From: JBEKYD01 sp049509915
Lineage (GTDB): Bacteria > Acidobacteriota > Terriglobia > Bryobacterales > Bryobacteraceae
Length of the DNA stretch: 44,850 nucleotides
NCBI GenBank assembly: GCA_049509915.1
Contig: JBEKZL010000022.1
Location: 1 to 44,850 of the forward strand
Reading direction: 5' to 3'
Numbering within the stretch: the first letter of the stretch is position 1; the number at the start of each line of letters is the position of its first letter. The position numbers and the translations under genes were made by a program. The notes under the pieces are model-generated. The model searched no databases and was not told the DNA's origin. It worked only from the letters and a program-made list of their open reading frames with translations. Below, piece by piece: positions 17,609 to 24,873 of the stretch.

Positions 17609-18802
17609 ATGAGAGACGCAGTGATTGTGAGCGCCGTGCGAACGGCCGTAGGTAAAGCCCCCAAGGGAACCTTGCGCGCCACCCGCCCCGACGACCTGGC
17701 AGCGGTGGCCATCGGAGGCGCGTTGGAGCGGGTGCCCCATTCCGATGAGAAATTTGACAAACAGCAAGTGGAGGATGTGATTATCGGCTGTGCCATGCCG
17801 GAAGGGGAGCAGGGCATGAACGTGGCGCGAATCGCGGCGCTGCGGGCAGGCATGCCCATAGAATCCTCCGCCATGACCGTCAACCGTTATTGTGCGTCCG
17901 GCCTTCAATCCATTGCGCTCGCGGCCGAACGCATACGCGGTGGCGGCGCGGACGTGATCGTGGCCGGCGGCACGGAATCCATGTCCCTAATTCCGTTCGG
18001 CGGCAACAAGATCTCCATCAATCCCTGGCTGCAACAGAACTATCCGGATTCCTACCTGTCGATGGGGCTGACCGCCGAGCGGGTGGCGCGCCACTATGGC
18101 ATTTCGCGCGAGCAGGCGGACGAGTTTGCACTGGCCAGCCACACCAAGGCGCTGGCCGCCCAGGCCGGGGGCAAGTTCCAGCTGGAAATCGTGCCGGTGC
18201 CGGTGACGTTTTCGGCGCCGAATGGGAAGGCGAAGATCGAGAGGACCGAATTGAAGTTCCAGGTGGATGAGGGGCCGCGCGCGGATACCTCCATGGAGGC
18301 GTTGGGCAAGCTCAAAGCCGCTTTCCACGCCAAGGGTACCGTTACGGCCGGCAACTCCTCGCAGACGTCGGATGGCGCCGCCGCCGCTGTGGTGATGTCC
18401 GACGAACGCGCCCGCGCGCTGGGAATCCAGCCGCTGGCGCGCTTCGTGGCCTTCGCCAGCGCGGGATGTCTGCCGGAAGAGATGGGAATCGGTCCGATAT
18501 ACGCCATCCCCAAGGCGCTCAAACTGGCGGGTCTGAGCCTGGACCAGATCGACCTGATCGAATTGAACGAAGCCTTCGCCGCGCAGTCGCTGGCTGTAAT
18601 CAAGACGTTGGGGCTTGCCATGGACCAGGTGAACGTGAACGGCGGTGCGATTGCCCTGGGACATCCACTGGGCTGCACCGGGGCCAAACTTACCGCAACG
18701 CTGCTTCATGAGCTGAAACGGCGCAAGGCCAGGTACGGAATTGTGACCATGTGCGTGGGAGGCGGCATGGGCGCCGCGGGAATCTTCGAGAACCTGAATT
18801 AG
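17609..18802 (+). CDS. fadA: Acetyl-CoA C-acyltransferase (3-ketoacyl-CoA thiolase)
   Basis: This thiolase cleaves 3-ketoacyl-CoA to acetyl-CoA and a shortened acyl-CoA. The 397-residue protein carries the three thiolase active-site motifs: NRYCASGLQSI with acyl-accepting Cys95, NGGAIALGHPLGCTG with His at about 352, and CVGGGMGAAG with Cys at about 382. GGTESMS and ELNEAFAAQSLAV are further family signatures. AAGGAGAAAAC precedes the ATG. It is the second beta-oxidation gene of the tetR-fadN-fadA-fadE operon, separated from fadN by 119 bp that hold the large palindrome. Confidence 0.95.
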   Translation: MRDAVIVSAVRTAVGKAPKGTLRATRPDDLAAVAIGGALERVPHSDEKFDKQQVEDVIIGCAMPEGEQGMNVARIAALRAGMPIESSAMTVNRYCASGLQSIALAAERIRGGGADVIVAGGTESMSLIPFGGNKISINPWLQQNYPDSYLSMGLTAERVARHYGISREQADEFALASHTKALAAQAGGKFQLEIVPVPVTFSAPNGKAKIERTELKFQVDEGPRADTSMEALGKLKAAFHAKGTVTAGNSSQTSDGAAAAVVMSDERARALGIQPLARFVAFASAGCLPEEMGIGPIYAIPKALKLAGLSLDQIDLIELNEAFAAQSLAVIKTLGLAMDQVNVNGGAIALGHPLGCTGAKLTATLLHELKRRKARYGIVTMCVGGGMGAAGIFENLN

Positions 18803-18824
18803 AGAAGAAATCAGGAGTCAATTT

Positions 18825-20624
18825 ATGGCAACCAGCAACGCGCAAATGATTGCGAAACGGGTCAAAGGCGGCAGCTTTCTCACCGAGGAGCGCGACCCGC
18901 GGGACGTTTTCACACCCGAGGATCTCTCCGAGGAGCATCGCCAGATTGCCAAGACTGCAATCGACTTCACCCAAAACGAGGTGATGCCGGCAGCCGCGGA
19001 GATTGAAGCCAAGAACTTTAAGGTTACCAAGGGTCTGTTGCGCAAGGCCGGCGAACTCGGGCTGATGAGCGTAGACATCCCCGAGGCCTACGGCGGCCTG
19101 GAAATGGACAAGGTGACTTCGGCGCTGATCGCCGAATCCATGGCCAAGCTGGCCAGTTTTTCGGTGGCCTTCAGTGCGCACGTGGGAATCGGCACGCTGC
19201 CCATTGTCTGGTATGGCACCGAGGGGCAGAAACGGAAGTACTTGCCGAAGCTCGGCACGGGCGAGTGGATCGGCGCCTATGCCCTCTCGGAATCCTCTTC
19301 CGCCAGCGACGCCATGAACTGCCGTACGCGGGCCGTGCTGTCGCCGGACGGGAAGCACTACATCCTTAACGGCGAGAAGATGTGGATCACCAACAGCGGA
19401 TTCGCCGACCTGTTCACGGTATTCGCCAAAGTGGATGGGGAGAAGTTTTCCGCCTTCCTGATCGAGCGCGATACGCCGGGCTTCTCGATTGGCGCCGAAG
19501 AGCACAAGCTGGGAATCCGCGGCTCGTCCACCTGCCCGTTGATTCTGGCCGATTGCCAGGTGCCGGTGGAAAACCTGCTGGGAGAGATTGGCAAAGGTCA
19601 CCACATCGCTTTCAATATTCTGAACATCGGGCGTTTCAAACTGGGCGCGGGTTGTGTGGGTGGGGCGCGCAACGGTTTGAATAACGCCATCGGCTATGCC
19701 AAGGAGCGAAAGGCGTTCGGCAAGGTGATCGCCGATTTCGGCCTGATCCAGGAGAAGCTGGCCGAATCCGCCGCCGGAATTTACGCCGGCGAAGCCATGG
19801 TCTATCGGACCATCGGCATGATCGATGCGGCGCTCGCGGACGTGGATGCGGGTGCCGAGGGTGCCTCCCGAGAGATTCAAAAGCGAATCGAGGAATATGC
19901 GGTGGAGTGCTCCATCCTCAAGGTGTGGGGCTCCGAGATGCTGGATATGGTGGTGGACCATGTCGTGCAGATTTATGCCGGCTATGGTTACGTGGAGGAA
20001 TATCCGGCGGAACGAGCCTACCGCGATTCGCGCATCAACCGGATCTTCGAGGGCACCAACGAAATCAACCGGCTGATCATCACCGGCTTTCTGATGAAAC
20101 GTGCGATGGCAGGCCAGTTGCCGCTGTTGCCCGCAATCAAGAAGTTAATGGACGAAGTGATGGCTGGTCCAACCGCCATCGAAGAGCGTGGAGGCCCTTT
20201 GAGCGCCGAGCACCACTTGCTGGCCAACGCCAAAAAACTCACCTTGTTTGCGGCGGGCGCGGCTTCGCAGAAGTACATGATGGGACTGTCGGACCAGCAG
20301 GAAGTGATGGGCGCCCTGGCCGACAGCATTATGGAAGTGTTTGCGCTGGAATCGTGTATTCTGCGAGCCGAGAAACTCATCGCCGCCAAGGGACAAGGTG
20401 GGGCGAAACAAGCCATCGCCATGACCCGCTATTACGCCGCCAAAGCCGCCGAGACCGTGGAGATCTCGTCCCGCAAGGTGATCGCCGCCGTGGCCGAGGG
20501 CGATATGCTCCGGACCCAGATGGCGATTCTGCGCCGCCTCGCCAAGCACGAACCCGCTGATACCATCGGCCTGGGCCGGCAGATCGCGAAACACGTGCTG
20601 GCCGCCGGAAACTACGCGCTGTAA
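18825..20624 (+). CDS. fadE: Acyl-CoA dehydrogenase
   Basis: This is an FAD enzyme that oxidises acyl-CoA to trans-2-enoyl-CoA and donates electrons to ETF. At 599 residues it is longer than the short-chain dehydrogenases (about 380) and matches the long/very-long-chain FadE class of Bacillus, which has an extra C-terminal helical domain. The core shows AYALSESSSASDAMNCRTRA (FAD/substrate motif), WITNSGFADLFTVFAKV, GAGCVGGARNGLNNAIGYAKERKAFGK and the catalytic-loop region YAGYGYVEEYPAERAYRDSRINRIFEGTNEINR. CAGGAG lies upstream of the ATG. It is the last gene of the operon, 22 bp after fadA. Confidence 0.94.
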   Translation: MATSNAQMIAKRVKGGSFLTEERDPRDVFTPEDLSEEHRQIAKTAIDFTQNEVMPAAAEIEAKNFKVTKGLLRKAGELGLMSVDIPEAYGGLEMDKVTSALIAESMAKLASFSVAFSAHVGIGTLPIVWYGTEGQKRKYLPKLGTGEWIGAYALSESSSASDAMNCRTRAVLSPDGKHYILNGEKMWITNSGFADLFTVFAKVDGEKFSAFLIERDTPGFSIGAEEHKLGIRGSSTCPLILADCQVPVENLLGEIGKGHHIAFNILNIGRFKLGAGCVGGARNGLNNAIGYAKERKAFGKVIADFGLIQEKLAESAAGIYAGEAMVYRTIGMIDAALADVDAGAEGASREIQKRIEEYAVECSILKVWGSEMLDMVVDHVVQIYAGYGYVEEYPAERAYRDSRINRIFEGTNEINRLIITGFLMKRAMAGQLPLLPAIKKLMDEVMAGPTAIEERGGPLSAEHHLLANAKKLTLFAAGAASQKYMMGLSDQQEVMGALADSIMEVFALESCILRAEKLIAAKGQGGAKQAIAMTRYYAAKAAETVEISSRKVIAAVAEGDMLRTQMAILRRLAKHEPADTIGLGRQIAKHVLAAGNYAL

Positions 20625-20628
20625 TCTT

Positions 20629-20677
20629 GGGTGGGGCATGCTTTAGTTGGCCCGTCAAAACCAGGCATCGCCCCACC
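20629..20677. terminator. Hairpin after fadE, GTGGGGC/GCCCCAC type
   Basis: GGTGGGGC-ATGC (20630-20641) pairs with GCAT-C-GCCCCACC (20665-20677) with one bulged base, enclosing a 23-nt loop. It starts four bases after the fadE stop and ends seven bases before the stop of the convergent gene. It is therefore well placed to end transcription from both sides. The GTGGG/CCCAC ends relate it to the other palindromes of the window. Confidence 0.5.
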
Positions 20678-20684
20678 TTTCGTA

Positions 20685-21131
20685 TCACTTCTTCCGGCTC
20701 AACGATTCAGCCTTCCGGATAAATTTCTCGGTCAGTTCCCAGGCATCGATGGCCATTTGCGCGCCTTCACGCGCCATTCTTGTGCTCATTCGGCGGTCGG
20801 CCTCGTCGAACTGGTCTTCCGCCGCCTGGTGGGCCCGGCGGGCCTCCGCGTCGGCTTCGCTCAGCCGTTCCAGGGCCGCCTTGATCTCTGGGTCGAGGTC
20901 GGGCTGGTGCCGCGACTTGGGACCTCCGTTAGCCGAAAGGTCGAGGTAAGCCTGCCGCCACTCCTCGGGCCAAGCGGCTTTCACTTTCTCTTCGCAGGCC
21001 GCCAGGGCCTCCCAGGCGGCGTCCGCGGTCGCGCGCGCTCTTTTTTTCTCGGCGAGCCACCGCCAGACGGACCATTCCTTGGCTATGTGAAACAATGTCT
21101 TCGCGTCTTCGACAGGGGGAAGTTTATGCAT
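20685..21131 (-). CDS. Helical, highly charged protein of unknown function
   Basis: This is a 148-residue protein not recognised as a member of a named family. It is rich in Ala, Glu, Lys and Arg with long helix-forming runs (WEALAACEEKVKAAWPEEWRQAYLDL, then EIKAALERLSEADAEARRAHQAAEDQFDEADRRMSTRMAREGAQMAIDAWELTEKF). This suggests a coiled coil or helical bundle. No signal peptide or membrane helix is seen. ATG 21131 was chosen because AGGAATGG lies about 8 nt upstream; an alternative ATG at 21212 would add 27 residues overlapping the divergent promoter region. It converges with fadE and is divergent from the secreted-protein/GMC pair. Coding character is supported by the even, amphipathic composition. 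Confidence 0.6.
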   Translation of the reverse strand: MHKLPPVEDAKTLFHIAKEWSVWRWLAEKKRARATADAAWEALAACEEKVKAAWPEEWRQAYLDLSANGGPKSRHQPDLDPEIKAALERLSEADAEARRAHQAAEDQFDEADRRMSTRMAREGAQMAIDAWELTEKFIRKAESLSRKK

Positions 21132-21252
21132 GACGGACCATTCCTGTTTCCAGACTACGCAATATCGCTTCCGGAATCCAGCAAATTCATGCCTGAAAAT
21201 CTCTATTTCCAACGGGCGCGTCTGGAGCGATAATCAATCCGGACAGGTCGGT

Positions 21253-22068
21253 ATGAAACTTGCGATTTTGTTTTGCCTGCTTTTCCCCGCCGGGCTCGAT
21301 GCGCAGCAATCGAAACCCTCAACCCCGCAACCATTCGACTGCTACGTCCAATCCGCTGTTGCGAGGATGGATGCGCGCAAGTCCTTCGTACTGGCCGATG
21401 ACGATACCGCTCTGAGGCAGGAGCTTGTCGACGGCCGGGAAATCCGGAGCATCGAGGCGAACGGACCGAATCCGCACAAGCTGGCCGGCGGTCAGCTCTA
21501 CGATTGGATCGCAGCCGCCTTTATTCCCGGCGCCAGCCTGGACCTGCTGATCCACATGCTTCAGGACTATGACGATCGCGCGCGGTACTTCCCAGAAACC
21601 ATCTCCGCGTCCAAGCTGTTGTGCAGGAGCGGAACGGACCACTTTCAATACTCCATGCGCATGAAAGAGCCCGCCGTCCTGGATGTTACCAGCGATGTGG
21701 TTTGGGAGCGTGTGGATGCACAGCGCTGGCGTTGCCGGTCCGTGTCGACGCGGGTCGCCGCCGTGGGCAAGGACCACGGCTACCTGCGCCGCCTGAATTC
21801 CTACTGGCGATTTGCCGAAACCGGGAAGGGTATCGTTGTCGAGGCGGAAACCATCACGTTGAGCGACGAATTCGGCGCCGTGACGCGGGCGCTGGGATCG
21901 GCTCTGATGGGCATAAACCCGGAAAAATCCTTAAAGCACTCGCTCGCGTCCATGCGCGAGAGCGTGCTCAAACCCGGCCTCGAAATGCCCAAATTACCGG
22001 CGGATGTTCCCGCGTGCGGACCACTGGTCCGTCCGGCCGCGTGCGCGACCGCGCTCGGGAGGGAATAA
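21253..22068 (+). CDS. Secreted protein of unknown function, coupled to the GMC oxidoreductase
   Basis: This is a 271-residue protein with a signal peptide (MKLAILFCLLFPAGLDAQ, cleavage near AQQ). The mature part has DFLDLLIHMLQDYDDRARYFPE-like text (observed: LDLLIHMLQDYDDRARYFPE), HFQYSMRMKEPAVLDVTSDVVWERV, and NSYWRFAETGKGIVVEAETITLSDE. Such a pattern, with an aromatic 'YWRF' strand and 'VEAETI-LS' near the end, is reminiscent of START/SRPBCC-like folds, which bind lipids or sterols. That assignment is tentative. Its stop codon overlaps the next start by one base (TAATG), which implies translational coupling to a flavoprotein oxidase. The function is unknown; the export signal is well supported. 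Confidence 0.65.
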   Translation: MKLAILFCLLFPAGLDAQQSKPSTPQPFDCYVQSAVARMDARKSFVLADDDTALRQELVDGREIRSIEANGPNPHKLAGGQLYDWIAAAFIPGASLDLLIHMLQDYDDRARYFPETISASKLLCRSGTDHFQYSMRMKEPAVLDVTSDVVWERVDAQRWRCRSVSTRVAAVGKDHGYLRRLNSYWRFAETGKGIVVEAETITLSDEFGAVTRALGSALMGINPEKSLKHSLASMRESVLKPGLEMPKLPADVPACGPLVRPAACATALGRE

Positions 22069-23699
22069 TGGACTTCGACTTCATGGTGGTCGGCTCCGGC
22101 TTCGGCGGCAGCGTCAGCGCCTATCGGCTCACCCAGAAAGGCTACCGCGTGGGTGTAATGGAAATGGGCCGGCGGTGGACTGCCCGGAATCTGCCGCGCA
22201 CGAACTGGCTGCTCTGGCGATGGATCTGGCGGCCGGGCCTTGGGTTACGCGGTTTTTTCAATATTGATCCGTTCCGCCACGTCCTGGTGCTTCATGGGTG
22301 TGCCGTGGGCGGCGGGTCCATCACCTACGCCTGCACCTCGCTGGTCCCGTGCGACTCGATTTGGGAAAACGGATCGTGGGCGAGTCTGGCGGACTGGAAA
22401 GCGGAGATGCCGCGGCATTACGATACCGCAACCCGCATGTTGGGCGTGACGGAGAACCGGATTCTGGGTCCGGCGGATCGCATTCTCCAGCGGGCGGCGG
22501 AAGAATGCGGCGCGGGGGAGACCTTCTATCGCACCAGAGTAGCCGTCTTTGAAGGACCCGAGGGCGAACCTCCGGGCGCAACTTATCCCGACCCGTATTT
22601 CGGCGGCGAGGGACCGGAACGCGCCAGTTGCATCGGCTGCGGCGGCTGCATGATGGGCTGCCGCTACCGCGCCAAGAATACCCTGGACCAGAATTACCTC
22701 TACCTGGCCGAGAAGGCCGGAGCGCAGGTATTCGCGGAAACCAAGGTGGTGGATGTCCGCCCTCTCGATGGCAGTCCCGATGGAAGCAAGGGATACGAGG
22801 TGTTTACGGTACCATCCACGCTGCTGCCTGGGCGCCGGCGCCGCTTCACTTGTCGCGGGGTAATCGTCGCGGCGTCGGCGCTGGGCACTCTCGATCTTCT
22901 GTTTCGTCTGAAGGAAAAGGGCTCGCTGCCCCACATCAGCGGCCAACTGGGGAACCGCGTACGCACCAATTGCGAGTCGCTGATCGGGGTGCGCGTGCCC
23001 GGCAGCCCGGATGACTTGTCGAAGGGGGTTGCCATCGGTTCCGGCTTCTACCTGGACCAGTACACCCACATCGAGGCCACCCGCTATCCGGCGGGGTCGG
23101 ACGCCATGGGCTTGCTGGCGACAATCCTGACCGGCGGGCAACCCGGCAGAAGGCGCATCTTGCTTTGGCTCAAAACTCTGGCGATCTCCCTGTTGCGGCA
23201 TCCCATCCGCACCGTGCGTGGCTTGCACCCGTTTGGATGGGCGCGTGAGTCGCTCATCCTGCTTTGCATGCAGACCTTGGACGGGCATATTGACATGAGG
23301 CTGGGCCGCCCCTGGTTCTGGCCTTTCCGGCGAGTGCTGCGCAGCTACGGACGGCGCATCCCAACCTTCATCCCCCAGGCCAACGATTTCGCGCACAAAA
23401 TTGCCCAGGTGATCGGCGGCACACCGATGAGTATGACTACGGAGATCCTGTTCGATGTGCCGAGTACGGCACACATTCTTGGAGGCTGCCCCATGGCCGC
23501 GTCGGCCGCGCAGGGCGTGGTGGATTCGCGCAATCGCTTGTTCGGCTACCGAAACCTGTACGTCTGCGACGGCTCGGTGATCGCGGCCAACCTGGGAGTC
23601 AACCCCAGTCTGACGATCTGTGCCCTGGCCGAGCGCGCCATGACCTACATTCCCCCCGCCGCCGACGCCGTGTGGGATGGCACTGCGCAGACGCCTTGA
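22068..23699 (+). CDS. GMC-family FAD oxidoreductase (cholesterol-oxidase-like)
   Basis: This is a 543-residue FAD-dependent oxidoreductase. The N-terminal dinucleotide motif VVGSGFGGSVSAYRL lies at about residues 7-21, and the second GMC region is LHGCAVGGGSITYA. A Cys-rich ASCIGCGGCMMGCRYRAKNTLDQNYL segment is shared with cholesterol-oxidase-like GMC proteins. The C-terminal HILGGCPM...VVDSRNRLFGYRNLYVCDGSVIAANLGVNPSLTICALAERA contains the conserved His and the Asp-Gly FAD-site motif. No signal peptide is present. A GGGAGGGAA ribosome site lies within the end of the preceding secreted-protein gene, with which it overlaps by one base. The substrate is probably a hydrophobic alcohol or sterol-like compound, inferred from family only. 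Confidence 0.85.
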   Translation: MDFDFMVVGSGFGGSVSAYRLTQKGYRVGVMEMGRRWTARNLPRTNWLLWRWIWRPGLGLRGFFNIDPFRHVLVLHGCAVGGGSITYACTSLVPCDSIWENGSWASLADWKAEMPRHYDTATRMLGVTENRILGPADRILQRAAEECGAGETFYRTRVAVFEGPEGEPPGATYPDPYFGGEGPERASCIGCGGCMMGCRYRAKNTLDQNYLYLAEKAGAQVFAETKVVDVRPLDGSPDGSKGYEVFTVPSTLLPGRRRRFTCRGVIVAASALGTLDLLFRLKEKGSLPHISGQLGNRVRTNCESLIGVRVPGSPDDLSKGVAIGSGFYLDQYTHIEATRYPAGSDAMGLLATILTGGQPGRRRILLWLKTLAISLLRHPIRTVRGLHPFGWARESLILLCMQTLDGHIDMRLGRPWFWPFRRVLRSYGRRIPTFIPQANDFAHKIAQVIGGTPMSMTTEILFDVPSTAHILGGCPMAASAAQGVVDSRNRLFGYRNLYVCDGSVIAANLGVNPSLTICALAERAMTYIPPAADAVWDGTAQTP

Positions 23700-23821
23700 T
23701 TCTGTGCCACCCCAAAGTAGCGCACTTTGTACGGTTCCATCATCAAGAACCAACAACTTCCCAGGGAAAATCGGCCCGTTATGGTCCGTGGTACCGGTTT
23801 TCCCTGAGATACCGAGAGGAT

Positions 23822-23846
23822 CCCGCCGCCGCTCCGAAGTGGCGGG
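23822..23846. terminator. Hairpin between convergent GMC oxidoreductase and barrel protein genes
   Basis: CCCGCCGC and GTGGCGGG form an 8-bp stem with one G-T pair and a 9-nt loop. On the plus strand it is followed by TTATTTCGTCTCT, a weak U-tract. It touches the stop codon of the convergent gene and may serve both. About 120 bp upstream (23700-23821) shows no gene. Confidence 0.4.
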
Positions 23847-24584
23847 TTATTTCGTCTCTTTGACGATGTTCTTGCCAAAATTGAAGGCCGGCCCACAGGA
23901 GAAACGCGCGGTGAAGCGGCCATTCTGCAAGAGGTCGCTGAACAGGTGATCGTATACCATGTCGGCCTGCGTTCGCCAGGCGAAGTGCTTGCCGAATAGA
24001 ATGTCGAAGCCGCCGCCGAATCCAATGAACGGCACACTGTCGGTCTTAGTCGGCGTGGGTATCAGGCCGGCCACCAGGGCCGTGACGACCGGATCTTGCG
24101 GGTGCGGGGTGGCGGCTTCATGAATGGCTCCCGCGTAGACCGGCCGAAAGAAGAGCGTCACCCTGGAGAAGTGCCGGTAGACAAGCTCCGGACCGAAGGC
24201 GAAGGTCTGCGTGGTGGAATGTGCCGGAACGTACAATGCGGCGTAATTGTAACTGGTAGGAGGGGGGAAGAGGCCTGCGCCGATCGCCCCTGCGATTGAG
24301 GTGTTGAGCTGTGTCTGCAACGCGGGAAGCAACTGAGCCGGCGTGATTTTCAGATCGCCCGCACCCGCGTCGTAGTCGAACCCTACAGTGAGCCACGTCT
24401 TCGGCCGGAAGCCGACTTGAAACGCGACGCCGTTTTCAAAAAGATCGACCTTCGGGCTGTCGAGAAAGCTATAGCCGCCATAGACATCGAAGCGCGTGAC
24501 ATACGATTGCTGACCGAATAGCGGGAAAGACAGAAGAACAGTCGCTCCGATCGTGATGGCGGCCGCCCGGTACTTGTCGAGCAT
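23847..24584 (-). CDS. Predicted outer-membrane beta-barrel protein
   Basis: This is a 245-residue exported protein. A signal peptide (YRAAAITIGATVLLSFPLFGQ) is followed by alternating hydrophobic and polar strands typical of small OmpA/OmpW-like barrels. Examples are YVTRFDVYGGYSFLDS, VAFQVGFRPKTWLTVGFDYDAGAGD, TQTFAFGPELVYRHFSRVTLFFRPVYAGAIHE, VPFIGFGGGFDILFGKHFAWRTQADMVYDHL and a terminal strand GRFTARFSCGPAFNFG. The family cannot be named with certainty. GAGGAGG lies before ATG 24584; the longer frame to 24677 lacks similarity and would bury the signal peptide. It converges with the GMC oxidoreductase and is divergent from adhE. Confidence 0.75.
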   Translation of the reverse strand: MLDKYRAAAITIGATVLLSFPLFGQQSYVTRFDVYGGYSFLDSPKVDLFENGVAFQVGFRPKTWLTVGFDYDAGAGDLKITPAQLLPALQTQLNTSIAGAIGAGLFPPPTSYNYAALYVPAHSTTQTFAFGPELVYRHFSRVTLFFRPVYAGAIHEAATPHPQDPVVTALVAGLIPTPTKTDSVPFIGFGGGFDILFGKHFAWRTQADMVYDHLFSDLLQNGRFTARFSCGPAFNFGKNIVKETK

Positions 24585-24873
24585 AATATCCTCCTCAGGC
24601 TGGCGGTGTTTCCGCGAGTTTCCCTTCTGGACTCGAGGCTGGCCCGGATTGGTTCGCGGTCCTGGCGGACACCGCACAAGTGTCGTGTCTCAGACAGACT
24701 ACAACAAATTGTGGATATTTGTACCCTAAAATCTCGTTTGTGCGCAATATTATTTGCTACCGCTGGCGCCGTCTCTTACAATACGTCTTAAGGCACTCCC
24801 CACGATTCCCCACTGCCTTCTCATGGTAGTTCGAGGAATTCAGGCGGAGTCGGGTTCGCGGGAGGATAGACGC

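Noticed and set aside
18690..19961. A 423-codon open frame antisense to fadA/fadE
   Set aside because: It is a GC-rich shadow of the acyl-CoA dehydrogenase; composition is atypical and there are no motifs.
22245..23756. A 503-codon open frame antisense to the GMC oxidoreductase
   Set aside because: No domain, no ribosome site; the opposite strand encodes an intact FAD enzyme.
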